From Crenarchaeota archaeon 13_1_40CM_3_52_17 (lineage in GTDB: Archaea; Thermoproteota; Bathyarchaeia; 40CM-2-53-6), in assembly GCA_001918745.1 (NCBI GenBank), contig MNGN01000045.1, forward strand, positions 1 to 42,828: DNA of 42,828 bases, written 5' to 3'. The notes under the pieces are model-generated. The model was not told the DNA's origin. It did no database searches and worked only from the letters and a program-made list of their open reading frames with translations. A program made the position numbers and the translations under genes. Below, piece by piece: positions 24,225-33,563 of this stretch. Within the stretch, counting starts at the first letter, position 1, and the number at the start of each line of letters is the position of its first letter.

Positions 24225-24379
24225 CCACGCTCAACCAGGCTAGATTCCGGCTCAGTTTCGCCATATAGACATACCCAACGCCCCAGATTAGCCCCGGCCG
24301 AGAGTTCAGGGTTACAGTACGGCTTTATCACGCTCAAACCGTTTCGGGCTCGTTTCACACCCTCAGAGAGGGAAATGGA

Positions 24380-27300
24380 TTGCTCTTCACAAGACTAGCC
24401 CGTACCATCATCAAGCACAACCGGGCGGTAGTGGTAATCTGGCTAGTAGCCCTCGCGCTAAGCGTCCCAGCAATCCTACAAGTCCAGAGCGTCATCGTCT
24501 ACACCGAGACAGCCTACAATCCCAAGAACTCGGAATCCAGCATCGCACAATCCATCGTCAGCAAGGAGTTCAGCATCAGCCAAGGCAGCAGCGTCGTCGT
24601 CGTAATCACGTCAACCGATGTCCGAGGAAACGATGTTCGCGATTTCACTCTAACATTCAACAAGACCCTGCATAACGACCGGACAATCACAAACCTCAGC
24701 AACGTCACAAGCATCTACGACATCTACTACCAGCTCCTCGTCGGTTACACGAGCGTGGTTCACCTCCAGCTCTATCAGGAAAAGAATGTGACCGGCCTTG
24801 CAACCTCTCTCGAATTCGGAATACCCACAATTTATGCGAACCAGTGGACAACCCTGGTCAACTCTGGACCGTTCAATATTACACAGGCACAGATTGCTGC
24901 CTACAACCAGAAAGCAAACCAGTCAACGTGGCTAACCGTCTCCTCTCAAACACCCCAAGTCTACCTTCCCCTAGCTCTTGCCTACCAGAACCTCTTCTAC
25001 CAGTCCTGGAACATGACTTTCACCTCGGCCTCGTATACCCAGACCCAGCTTACGATGGTTGCCCCGCCACTAGCCCGAGCCCAGAACGTGACCAAGGGAA
25101 GCCCTCTGCTCGTAATCCAACCAGCATACTACAACATCACAACCCCATTCTTCGCGTCCAGCATAACCGACACAACAGCCCAAACACTCTTTGTCGGCGC
25201 CGCCCGGTTCTTCAACCTCTACAACTTCTGCCCCAACACGTGTCCAAACAACTACTGGAACGACCCAGCCGCGATACAGACATTCGTCATCAACACGTTC
25301 TCGAAAGCCGTCAACGCAACCCCGACGCAGACATTCATCATCAGCGAGATCTACCTGCTAGGACCCTCAGCCGGATTCACAGATTTTACAACACTCGCGG
25401 GAACCCTTCTTCGAAACTACAACATCAAGAGCTATCCAGTCCAGCCAAGCCGCGACGTCTACACCCAGTTCGTCTCAAGCTCCAACGACACAATGCTCGT
25501 CATACTCGACTTCAAGACCACAGGACCCGACCCCAAGAACAGCATCGCAGACATACGAACCGACGTACAACACGCCAACGTCTTCAGCAACACGAACCTC
25601 CTAGTCTACGTCACAGGCGCCCCAGCCTTCAACTACGACATCGAAACAGAATCAATACGAGACGTAGAACGAATAGACCCCATCACCGTCGTCCTAATCA
25701 TGGTCATCGTCGGCCTATTCTTCGCCTCAATCGCCGCACCCCTAATACCCGTATCAGCCATCGGAATATCCGTAGGCATAGCTTTCGGCCTAGTCTACGT
25801 AATCGGCACCACCTTCACCAGCGTACACTTCCTCATCCTCACCCTCCTCCCCGTCGCCATGTTCGGAGCCGGATCCGACTACTGCATATTCCTCGTCAGC
25901 AGATACGCCGAAGAGAGACGAATGGGACGAGGCAAAAAAGACAGCGTCGAACGAGCAGTCACATGGGCAGGCGAAAGCATCGCCACAAGCGGAGCAACAG
26001 TAGTCATCGCCTTCGGAAGCCTCGCCATCGCCGGCTTCGGAATGCTCCGATCCATCGGAATCGCAGTCATGATGGGAATATCCATTGCACTACTAGTCGC
26101 CCTAACTCTCGTCCCAGCTATTCTGTCGATGTTCGGTGACAAGATGTTCTGGCCAGGCGGACTCGGCCTCTGGAGAAAGAAAAAAGCCAAGGGAACAAGC
26201 TACTACGCTCGAGCCGCAAGATTCACCGCAAAGCACTCGAAACTAATCCTCATAGTCGCCCTCGCAGTCAGCCTGCCCGCCACGAGCACGGTCCTTTCCT
26301 CCCAGACAAGCCACGACCTCATATCTCAGGTTCCAAACTCTCTCGAGAGCAGGGCAGGCTACAACAGCATGGTCCGAGGATTCGGACCAGGCACCATAAC
26401 TCCAACCTACACTATCGTGCAGACACCAGTCCTCCTTGTAACTGATAATTGGATCAACATCACCGCCTTGCGATCCCTCTCCTTCGCTGAGAACTCAACA
26501 TTGTCGATCCCTGGCGTGTCAAAAGTCTACGGGCTTACACATCCCTCAGGCGATCCGATTCCCTACTCATCCTTCGACCAGCTGAACACCGCGCAACAAC
26601 AGGCAATGATCAGGAGCATGAAGCCCTTCCTAGGAAGCGATGGAAGATCCGCAATGGTCTGGGCCAACCTGTCCAACGAACCCTACACAGATCAGGCAAT
26701 CTCCACGCTCACTAAAATCAGGCAGAACATAAACAGCCTCCGAAGCAACGATAGTCTTCTCGCCGCATCTTCCATGCTCGTCGGGGGAGAAACCGCTTCC
26801 GTCGCAGACCTTGCAAACTCGAGCGCAGCTGACTACTTCAACATGACAGCACTAGTCCTCGTGGGCGTCTTCGTAGTTCTCATGATAGCCCTGGGCTCGA
26901 TCTTCACCCCGCTACGGCTCATCCTCACAATACTTCTCAGCATCTCCTGGGCGATGGCCGCAGTCATCTACATCTTCCACACGTACATCGGGATGGAGCT
27001 GATCTGGATACTACCAATCATGCTCCTAGTAATAATGCTGGGGCTAGGACTTGACTACGACATATTCCTGGTGACTAGGATCAGGGAGTACGTGGTCGGG
27101 GGCGCGAAGGATGACGAGGCCATCGACACCGCGGTAGAACGGACTGGAGGCATAATCACAGCCACCGGTCTCGTAACAGCCGGGGCATTCGGAACCATGA
27201 TGCTCTCGCAAATACCGATGCTCCAACAGCTCGGACTCGCATTCTTTGTCGTCGTCATTATAGACGCGACCCTTACGCGAGTCTACCTAGTACCATCGAT

Positions 27301-27844
27301 AATGCGACATATGAAGCGTCTTAACTGGTGGGCTCCAGGACGTATCAGACGAGTGCCGATCACTCCTGAAGAAAAACTGATACCTCCAATCCCGATGAGA
27401 ACAAAGCTTACTGTTACCGTGGAAACTTTTGCGATTCTCGGGCTTGGACTGATACTGTATCTCGACTACATCAATAACCAGTATCTGCAGAGCTTCGTCA
27501 ACCAGGCTGACTCAAGGCTCCTGGCTGGAATCAACATCTGGACTGGTGTGATACTGGGCGCAACATCCTTCCTGACAACTTACATTCTTCTCCGTGGCAA
27601 ACCCAGGTCGGTTAAGACAGAGAAGCCGCACTTCTTTCGCAACGTAGGCCAGCAACTAGGAAGGCTTCGTCCAAGACGAGGGAAAATACCCGTGATCACA
27701 AGTATCTCTAACCTTTCACCCAGCCTGCCCTCACAGGGATCAGTTGCCATCGCGGAAACGCTTCCCCAACCAGCGGTCCAAGATCAAGAACGACCTCCTA
27801 CGAAACCTTCCAATTCAACCAGAGAGAAGGAGCCAGACTCCTAG
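24380..27844 (+). CDS. MMPL/RND-superfamily exporter (1154 aa)
   Basis: A large membrane transporter with the two-fold RND layout. One TM helix (HNRAVVVIWLVALALSVPAI) and a ~350-residue extracellular loop are followed by a five-helix bundle (VLIMVIVGLFFASIAAPLIP, LLPVAMFGAGSDYCIFLVSR). The second half repeats this with LILIVALAVSLPATSTVL, an extracellular loop, and ILPIMLLVIMLGLGLDYDIF LVTR. The GSDYCIFLVSR and GLDYDIFLVTR motifs are the MMPL proton-relay signature. Such pumps export lipids, glycolipids or small hydrophobic compounds, and the cargo here is unknown. An extra C-terminal helix pair and a long disordered tail follow the second bundle. The start is TTG 24380. Its stop overlaps the convergent METTL5-like gene by four bases. 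Confidence 0.9.
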   Translation: MLFTRLARTIIKHNRAVVVIWLVALALSVPAILQVQSVIVYTETAYNPKNSESSIAQSIVSKEFSISQGSSVVVVITSTDVRGNDVRDFTLTFNKTLHNDRTITNLSNVTSIYDIYYQLLVGYTSVVHLQLYQEKNVTGLATSLEFGIPTIYANQWTTLVNSGPFNITQAQIAAYNQKANQSTWLTVSSQTPQVYLPLALAYQNLFYQSWNMTFTSASYTQTQLTMVAPPLARAQNVTKGSPLLVIQPAYYNITTPFFASSITDTTAQTLFVGAARFFNLYNFCPNTCPNNYWNDPAAIQTFVINTFSKAVNATPTQTFIISEIYLLGPSAGFTDFTTLAGTLLRNYNIKSYPVQPSRDVYTQFVSSSNDTMLVILDFKTTGPDPKNSIADIRTDVQHANVFSNTNLLVYVTGAPAFNYDIETESIRDVERIDPITVVLIMVIVGLFFASIAAPLIPVSAIGISVGIAFGLVYVIGTTFTSVHFLILTLLPVAMFGAGSDYCIFLVSRYAEERRMGRGKKDSVERAVTWAGESIATSGATVVIAFGSLAIAGFGMLRSIGIAVMMGISIALLVALTLVPAILSMFGDKMFWPGGLGLWRKKKAKGTSYYARAARFTAKHSKLILIVALAVSLPATSTVLSSQTSHDLISQVPNSLESRAGYNSMVRGFGPGTITPTYTIVQTPVLLVTDNWINITALRSLSFAENSTLSIPGVSKVYGLTHPSGDPIPYSSFDQLNTAQQQAMIRSMKPFLGSDGRSAMVWANLSNEPYTDQAISTLTKIRQNINSLRSNDSLLAASSMLVGGETASVADLANSSAADYFNMTALVLVGVFVVLMIALGSIFTPLRLILTILLSISWAMAAVIYIFHTYIGMELIWILPIMLLVIMLGLGLDYDIFLVTRIREYVVGGAKDDEAIDTAVERTGGIITATGLVTAGAFGTMMLSQIPMLQQLGLAFFVVVIIDATLTRVYLVPSIMRHMKRLNWWAPGRIRRVPITPEEKLIPPIPMRTKLTVTVETFAILGLGLILYLDYINNQYLQSFVNQADSRLLAGINIWTGVILGATSFLTTYILLRGKPRSVKTEKPHFFRNVGQQLGRLRPRRGKIPVITSISNLSPSLPSQGSVAIAETLPQPAVQDQERPPTKPSNSTREKEPDS

Positions 27845-28455
27845 GATATTATTCGATACAAGTCGACATCGACATTCTCCCACTTCTTGTTATGGAAAGG
27901 GAAGAGGTTAGGAATGTCGAGACTCATGCTGCGAACCGCGTCAACCTTCCGATCTTTTCTTTCGACAAACCGTCTGAGAAACTCTCGGGTCGAGCTTTTA
28001 TGAACGGAATACGAAACCGGCGCAAGCTCGAAGGCTCGCTCAAGAAATAGGACGTCAAGATGCGGGGACCGTGTCCCGTATGGAGGATTCATGATCACGG
28101 TGTCGTATCTTCCTGCGACGTTCTTGATGTCGGATACGAGCCATTCGACTTGGACTCCTGCCGCCATCGCGTTCTCTCTTGCTAACGCGATAGATCTCTC
28201 ATCGATGTCTACGCCAAAGACTCTCTTGGATCCCATCATGGCGGCCCCGATGGCTAGACGTCCGGTCCCTGTTCCAAGGTCAATGATTTCACCCGCCAAG
28301 TCGTGATGTTCGAATCCGGCAATATGGAGCAGTTCAGCAGCGACTTTCGCGGAGACAGGATATTGTTCCAGTCGTAGTACAGGGGTCTGAAGAGTCCTCA
28401 GTTTTCCTAGCTGGATTTCCAGCTGGCGTTTAGAAACTGCGCGCTCTTCTACCAA
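27841..28455 (-). CDS. METTL5-like RNA N6-adenine methyltransferase (204 aa)
   Basis: The Rossmann fold starts with IIDLGTGTGRLAIGAAMMGS (SAM loop 59-65). An acidic ribose ligand follows in GVDIDERSIA, and the catalytic motif NPPYGT is at 123-128. Just before the fold is the family signature LRLEQYPVSAKVAAELLHIA. METTL5 methylates adenine-1832 of 18S rRNA in eukaryotes; archaeal homologues probably act on 16S rRNA or tRNA. The TTG start at 28455 follows the Dph2 stop with no gap, so the two are co-translated. Both partners modify the translation machinery (EF2 by Dph2, rRNA by this enzyme). Confidence 0.85.
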   Translation of the reverse strand: MVEERAVSKRQLEIQLGKLRTLQTPVLRLEQYPVSAKVAAELLHIAGFEHHDLAGEIIDLGTGTGRLAIGAAMMGSKRVFGVDIDERSIALARENAMAAGVQVEWLVSDIKNVAGRYDTVIMNPPYGTRSPHLDVLFLERAFELAPVSYSVHKSSTREFLRRFVERKDRKVDAVRSMSLDIPNLFPFHNKKWENVDVDLYRIIS

Positions 28456-29463
28456 TTATAGGCGGACCAGGCCCCGCTCAAGGAGTTGCTCCCAAGTCCA
28501 AGCCCCGACAGCAACCATGATCTCGTCTCTTGTGATGATGGGCTTTGGAAATCTTTCAGGGTCGTCTAGGGCGAGACGTGGACATGCAGTGTCGACGAAG
28601 ACGTCGATATCGGTGAAGTCGAGTAGTTTCTGAGGTACGACCTCATCTGCGTAGAGGATCACAGCTTTCTTGCCGGCATCCTCGACCTGCTTGAGAATCG
28701 AGAGCGCAATCTGCGGGTTACTCTGTCCCGGCTTCGTCGACACAATTATTCCAAAACTATTCGCTCTCCTCGCTTTGTCGACCATAGCGTATCGTTGCCT
28801 GACTATCCGGTCTCTGTCATCGTCTAGGACCTTGACTGTTCCATCGTAGGGGTCTGCCAGAACTGTCGGTTTCTCGACAGAGAGAGCCGCGCCTAGGCCG
28901 TGGAAATAGCTGCCTATTATCAGAAACGAATCGACTTGAGATTGAATCCTTCTAAGTCCGAAGTAGTCGCATCCTAAGACTTGTCCGGTTTCGTGGGCCC
29001 AAGGACCTCGTCCCGGCATGTGAATGTTGTATCCTTTCGTTTCCAAGAGCTTTGTCGCTTCAGGAAGCTTGTGCAGGTGTTGAATCGTAGTGGCGAGGCC
29101 AATGCTCTTGCCTTGTAGAAGAGAAGCCGCGCGTTCCACAACCGGAGTGATCTCATGATTGCTTTTTGCAGGAATATACACCACTGGGATTCCGTTTGAA
29201 GCATCGCGAAGGAATTCGTTATGGCCATAATGCACGAGCAAGTCAGCTTTCAGCCGGGTCGCTGCGTCTAAGGAGAGGTCGCACGCGCCCCAGGCGGGCA
29301 CAGCGGATACGAACACGTCCGCTGCTGTTTTCTCTCGGATCAGCCCCGCAAGCCTTGTGCCCTCGTTCTTCAGACCGTCGGGTAGCTGAATCAGTATCCT
29401 TCGGGCACCTCTCCCCGTTATCTCAGATAGGAGCTTGTCCTCTTCAAGGTCAAACATCGACAT
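28456..29463 (-). CDS. dph2: Dph2, 2-(3-amino-3-carboxypropyl)histidine synthase (335 aa)
   Basis: It performs the first step of diphthamide formation on elongation factor 2, transferring the aminocarboxypropyl group of SAM to a histidine by non-canonical radical chemistry. The three cysteines that bind the [4Fe-4S] cluster are visible: Cys61 (AVPAWGACDLS), Cys165 (GQVLGCDYFG) and Cys294 (FVDTACPRLA). Flanking motifs are ILIQLPDGLK and SFLIIGSYFHGLGAAL. The length is typical of archaeal single Dph2. A TATA box lies ~45 nt before ATG 29463 (ATG 29457 is also possible). It forms an operon with the METTL5-like gene. Confidence 0.93.
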   Translation of the reverse strand: MSMFDLEEDKLLSEITGRGARRILIQLPDGLKNEGTRLAGLIREKTAADVFVSAVPAWGACDLSLDAATRLKADLLVHYGHNEFLRDASNGIPVVYIPAKSNHEITPVVERAASLLQGKSIGLATTIQHLHKLPEATKLLETKGYNIHMPGRGPWAHETGQVLGCDYFGLRRIQSQVDSFLIIGSYFHGLGAALSVEKPTVLADPYDGTVKVLDDDRDRIVRQRYAMVDKARRANSFGIIVSTKPGQSNPQIALSILKQVEDAGKKAVILYADEVVPQKLLDFTDIDVFVDTACPRLALDDPERFPKPIITRDEIMVAVGAWTWEQLLERGLVRL

Positions 29464-29504
29464 GTCAATTTCGCCGAGGAGAAGCTACCAAAAGAGCGGA
29501 GCCC

Positions 29505-29513
29505 AATATAAAC
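29505..29513 (-). promoter_or_regulatory. TATA box of the dph2 operon
   Basis: The minus strand reads GTTTATATT here, 42-50 nt upstream of the dph2 ATG, predicting a leader of about 15-20 nt. This is one of the clearest TATA boxes in the window. Confidence 0.6.
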
Positions 29514-29598
29514 GTCCGAGAAACGTGGACGATTCCCTTCTCGTTAACGTGATAGGTAACACGATTGTTAAGCCCGGTACTGAGGGCAGGCCGAGGCT

Positions 29599-29985
29599 AT
29601 GACAGAGAATCAGAAGCCGCAGTCCAAACTATACCTTGGTCTAGCCGATCAAAGGTTCTTGGCAACAGTGGTTGACGCTTCGTTGAAGCGCGGGTCTGGT
29701 TTGTCGATTGCGCTCTCTGATGCAACTGTAGGGATCAGTCTCGACAAGCTTGGCGACTGGACCATAACGGTTGGCCTATCATCAAGATCAGATCAGTTCC
29801 GCCAATCGATATCTTCTCTCGAAACACTGGGGTTTTTTCAAGCAACAGAGAACGAAGGCAACACGTACATGCTTTGGACATCCCTCCTCTCCGAAGACGG
29901 TGAGGCTCGGATTGTTGCTGAACAGACTCTTTTACAAGCCTTGAAGGCTCTGAAAGAGCACACTATTTCACCTTACATCAGCTAG
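29599..29985 (+). CDS. Soluble protein of unknown function (128 aa)
   Basis: An alpha/beta-looking protein without cysteines or membrane segments. The N-terminus is SKLYLGLADQRFLATVVDAS, followed by SLKRGSGLSIALSDATVGIS and a strand-turn DWTITVGLSSRSDQF. The C-terminal helix (ARIVAEQTLLQALKALKEHT) is leucine-rich. ATG 29599 is preceded by a TTAAG box ~30 nt upstream, compatible with a leaderless transcript. It converges with the Rad50-like gene (stops 18 nt apart). I do not recognise a family. Confidence 0.65.
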   Translation: MTENQKPQSKLYLGLADQRFLATVVDASLKRGSGLSIALSDATVGISLDKLGDWTITVGLSSRSDQFRQSISSLETLGFFQATENEGNTYMLWTSLLSEDGEARIVAEQTLLQALKALKEHTISPYIS

Positions 29986-30003
29986 TCCAACGAGCTCAGA
30001 GTG

Positions 30004-32370
30004 TTATGCGGGAACCACGACTGGCTGTCCCGGTGGAGATTTTTTCCCGACAACTTCACGAATCACACCATTATCCATCTGAATTATAGTGTCCGCTTCT
30101 GCTTCAAGATCTCCGACATGGCTAATGAGAAAGATTTGTTTAAAGTTCTGTGACAGCTCTTGATGGAGCAGGGCGAGAATTCCTTCCCGTCGAACTCGGT
30201 CCGAGCTACCTAGAGGCTCGTCGAGGAAAAGGAATTCAGGATTGTGGCCCTTGGCTTGAGGTATCAATGCGAGGGCAAAGGCTAGTCGCATTGCCAGTAA
30301 AAGCTGGTCTTCAGTGCCTCCTGAGAAAACCTCCTTTGGCTTGAACTCTCCAGCCTCAGGATCAAAGACCCTGACAGTATAGTCCTCATCGAGTTGTACA
30401 GCTTTGTATTTTCCCGAGGTTATCACCGGGAGAATAAGTCCCATGTAGCGTTCGACTTGGGGCTTGACACGGTTCCGCAACGATTCTGACGTTTGCTCGA
30501 GTCCCTTGACAGAAAGCTTGACGACCGTACAATCCTTCTCTAGAAGCATCACCTTCTTCATCTGCGTCTGAACCTGGTCATCAAGACCCATGTTCTCCTC
30601 CAGTAACTGGCGGAGCTCTAGCTGTCGTGAGATCGAGTCTTCGATCTGGGCCTTGTTTCTTGAAACGGATTCCTTTAGCGTATCCCTTGCTTCATCGGTC
30701 TCTTGAAGGAGCGTTTCGGCGAAGGTCATGCCTTCCGGGAGATCGGGAAGCTGGGCCGAGCCGAATTTCTTCTCGACCTGGTTGATCTCGCTTTGTATGT
30801 GGTCGAGCCGTTCTTTGATTTGGGGTTCGTCTCTCAATTGTTGGCCGAGCAATTTGGCCTTCGCTTCCAGAGATTGCAGTGATCGCCTATCGTTGTCGAA
30901 TAGCGTGGAAACAGTCTCGAAGACCATCCTCGGGTCTTTCATCTCTCCGAGCTTTGCAGAGTATCGCGAGATAGAGGCCAGTCTTCCCAGAAGATTTTCG
31001 GATCGTCCGGCAACGTCCTTCTGCATTGCGGTCAGGCTTAGCTGAGTCTCCGCAAGCTCGTTCTCCCATGAACGGATTAACTGCTGGCCGGCCATCTGTT
31101 CTTGCTCAAGTCTCGAGCTGCTAGCTTGTTGCGAGAGAGAGACAATCTGTCGGGACAATAGGAGGAGGGAGGCGATAGCTAAAGATCCGAAGGCAACTGC
31201 AACCTGGGGGAGTCCCAAGAAGAACGAAAGGATAGCTCCAGCGCCGAGGGCCGAGGTGGAGATGAAATATGTCCAGACCATTCTTGGCTTGGACTCGAAC
31301 GTCTTGGGGTTTCCAAGGCCCGGAGCTTCCTTTGTCTTCTCAGCAATTTTGGTCTGTAGAATATCTTTGGACTCCTCCAGCTGAACCCTGCGAATTTCCG
31401 CGGACTGATATTCTTCAAGCAGATTCGAGGCTTGGGTGAGCTGGGATTCTATTTCGGAAAGTCCAGAGAATTGGCTGATCTCTGATTGAGTTTTCTCCAG
31501 TTCTTCTCTCTGGGTAGAAATCCCTGCAAGTTGACGCTGGAGAGTTTCCGCTAGGCGCGACTTGTCCTGAATTTCTTGACGAAGGGATTGTTGAAGCTTC
31601 ACGGCGTCATCGTATTGTTTCAGGGTCTTGTGAAGGGAATCAATGGTAGCGAACTTTTGCTCCAAGTCTGCAAGTTCTTTCCTTAGCCTCTGAATCCGTT
31701 CAGCCATCGTTGAAAGCTGGGTCTCGGCCTCTCGGTATCTCTTCAACTGTTCCTGGAGCGATTGGAGACGCTCACATTCAACTGTGAGTTGGCCCGGATT
31801 TCTCGTCGTACCCTCAATGCGTGCCCGCTCAGCATCGAGCTGGTCCTGTACTCTGTTGAAGCTGTCGAGGTTCAGGAATACGTTGACAACTTTCCTTCGA
31901 TCATCTAGTCTCTGCTTGATTAGTCGCTCAAGATCTTTCTGTGCGACAACGCTACTTGCCACAATTTCATTGTAGGTGATGCCTCCTAGGAGTCGTTCGA
32001 TTTCACTCGTTGTGTCATTCACGGTCGTGGCTAGGGTTTTCTGCCGACCGTCGCCCCCAAGCTCATTGAGCTGTGCCCGGTTCGGTCTGGTCTTGTGAAC
32101 CTCTCTTAAGACTCGGTATCTGAGGTCGCCGATGGCGAACTCGAGTCTTACTTGAGCTTCGCCGGTTCCGTAGCTGAGGATTTCTTCGTTGCTGGGTTTC
32201 TGGCTGGGACGAATCATGCGACCGAAGAGGGCGAAGAGGATCGCGTCGAGGATGGTGGATTTTCCGCTCTCGTTCAATCCTGTGATTAGGGAGATGCCTT
32301 CTGAGAAGGGTAGCGGCTGGGAGAATTTGAGCTTCTTGAAGTTGTGAGCATAGAGGCTAAGAAGTTTCAG
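30004..32370 (-). CDS. Rad50/SbcC-like ATPase with transmembrane hairpin at the coiled-coil apex (788 aa)
   Basis: An SMC-type head ATPase split by two long coiled coils. Walker A is GLNESGKST (31-39), the signature is FSGGTEDQL (~682-690), Walker B is FLFLDEP (~713-719), and the D and H loops are GSSD and LISHVGD. Coiled coil 1 runs ~200-350 and coil 2 ~410-630. There is no CxxC zinc hook in the protein. At the apex (~364-406) sit two hydrophobic helices, TYFISTSALGAGAILSFFLG and VAVAFGSLAIASLLLL. This recalls the bacterial YhaN type rather than canonical Rad50. No ATG/GTG/TTG precedes Walker A. CTG 32370, overlapping the Mre11-like stop as CTGA and preceded by GGAGGAGGG, gives LKLLSLYAHNFKKLKF, a natural N-terminus. 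Confidence 0.88.
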   Translation of the reverse strand: MKLLSLYAHNFKKLKFSQPLPFSEGISLITGLNESGKSTILDAILFALFGRMIRPSQKPSNEEILSYGTGEAQVRLEFAIGDLRYRVLREVHKTRPNRAQLNELGGDGRQKTLATTVNDTTSEIERLLGGITYNEIVASSVVAQKDLERLIKQRLDDRRKVVNVFLNLDSFNRVQDQLDAERARIEGTTRNPGQLTVECERLQSLQEQLKRYREAETQLSTMAERIQRLRKELADLEQKFATIDSLHKTLKQYDDAVKLQQSLRQEIQDKSRLAETLQRQLAGISTQREELEKTQSEISQFSGLSEIESQLTQASNLLEEYQSAEIRRVQLEESKDILQTKIAEKTKEAPGLGNPKTFESKPRMVWTYFISTSALGAGAILSFFLGLPQVAVAFGSLAIASLLLLSRQIVSLSQQASSSRLEQEQMAGQQLIRSWENELAETQLSLTAMQKDVAGRSENLLGRLASISRYSAKLGEMKDPRMVFETVSTLFDNDRRSLQSLEAKAKLLGQQLRDEPQIKERLDHIQSEINQVEKKFGSAQLPDLPEGMTFAETLLQETDEARDTLKESVSRNKAQIEDSISRQLELRQLLEENMGLDDQVQTQMKKVMLLEKDCTVVKLSVKGLEQTSESLRNRVKPQVERYMGLILPVITSGKYKAVQLDEDYTVRVFDPEAGEFKPKEVFSGGTEDQLLLAMRLAFALALIPQAKGHNPEFLFLDEPLGSSDRVRREGILALLHQELSQNFKQIFLISHVGDLEAEADTIIQMDNGVIREVVGKKSPPGQPVVVPA

Positions 32371-33518
32371 TCGACTCCCTCCTCCTGAAGCTTTGCAACC
32401 GTGAGCTTCCAGGCCTCTTGGACCAAAGGCTTCTCCTGGGCTCCTGCTTTTTCTAGTAGGTTCTGGAATGTCCGGTCTAGTTCTTGGAGCGGGGTGGTCT
32501 TTGGAAGCGATTCCAACGGGACCATCGTGAGAACATTCAGTTGTTCTTCGTCGAATTCGATGTGGAAGAACTTGTCCTGTGTATAGGTGTAGAGTGCGGA
32601 TCGCTTGTAGGTTGAGAGCTGATCCAGCGTGACCTTTCCCTCTACCCTTACGCGAAGTATCTTCTCGTCATCGATTCTCTTCTCTAAGGCTTCCTCTATT
32701 TGTCGGGTGAGGCTTCCCTCACCGGCTACGCGGAAGTCAAGGGTTTCCATGGGTCGAGCAGGGGTTGGATGGAACTCTTGCTGGACTATTCCCGTCTTGT
32801 CGAGTTCGAGCCAGAAGAAACCTTTCTTCTCACCCTCTTCGTTGAATGAGACTCGCTCGGTGCTTCCAGGATAGATCACTGGGGTTCCGTTGATCATTTT
32901 TCTTTGATGATTGTGTAGGTGGCCTGATGCAAAGAGTTGGAAGTTCCTCGGGATAGACGATTTCTGTATGTGAACTTCTTGGCCGAAGTAACCGTCGAAG
33001 CCTTCGATCGGATAATGTGTGAGGAATATGTTAACGTCTCCGTCTCGATTGATCTCTTGACCGGCAAGGGGATCTGCATCGGCTGGTAGGGATGGATTGA
33101 GGCTCATCCCTATCACGTTGACAGTTTCGCCTCCGAGGTTGAACTTCTTGCCCGTTGGATGTTGCTCCTGTAGGAAGTAGATATGTCCGGATCTTGCGTG
33201 GACTGCGAGAGGGGAGGCTCCTTGCTCTGCGCTGCGCGGAGTATCGTGGTGGCCGCTTACGAGAATGGTTTTGATGTTCTTCTCATGTAGACGCTTGAAC
33301 TGTTCTGCTACGAACGCTCTGGTGGGATTGCCGGGAAGAATACCATCGTAGAAGTCTCCACCGATTAGAAGGAGATCGGGCTTGTTCTCCAGGGCAAAGT
33401 TGACTAGGGTCTCGAAGCAACGCTGGAAGTCGCGCTTGCGTTCGAACCGTTTGGGTCCATACTGGACTGCTGATGGATCTAGGTGGTTGTCGGCCGTTAG
33501 GAGAATGTGAACTGTCAT
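32367..33518 (-). CDS. Mre11/SbcD-like nuclease (383 aa)
   Basis: A calcineurin-fold metallophosphoesterase of the Mre11/SbcD group, which cuts DNA ends with the help of its ATPase partner. Metal-ligand motifs are TADNHLD (Asp10, His12), GGDFYD (Asp55), SGHHD (~89-92), FLTHYP (His168) and SGHLHNH (His200, His202). In the fourth motif the usual Asn of GNHD/E is His (GHHD). After ~260 comes a capping-like region and a helical C-terminus that would contact the ATPase coiled coil. The ATG 33518 start lies ~50 nt from a TATA box shared with hyuA. Its TGA overlaps the CTG start of the Rad50-like gene. Confidence 0.9.
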   Translation of the reverse strand: MTVHILLTADNHLDPSAVQYGPKRFERKRDFQRCFETLVNFALENKPDLLLIGGDFYDGILPGNPTRAFVAEQFKRLHEKNIKTILVSGHHDTPRSAEQGASPLAVHARSGHIYFLQEQHPTGKKFNLGGETVNVIGMSLNPSLPADADPLAGQEINRDGDVNIFLTHYPIEGFDGYFGQEVHIQKSSIPRNFQLFASGHLHNHQRKMINGTPVIYPGSTERVSFNEEGEKKGFFWLELDKTGIVQQEFHPTPARPMETLDFRVAGEGSLTRQIEEALEKRIDDEKILRVRVEGKVTLDQLSTYKRSALYTYTQDKFFHIEFDEEQLNVLTMVPLESLPKTTPLQELDRTFQNLLEKAGAQEKPLVQEAWKLTVAKLQEEGVD

Positions 33519-33563
33519 AGTCTAGCTACCGACGTCAACCGGAATGCATCCGGGCGAACTGGA

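Noticed and set aside
24844-26139. 431-codon open frame inside the exporter gene
   Set aside because: Shadow of the exporter frame caused by T-poor codon use; His/Arg/Asn/Pro-rich without any domain.
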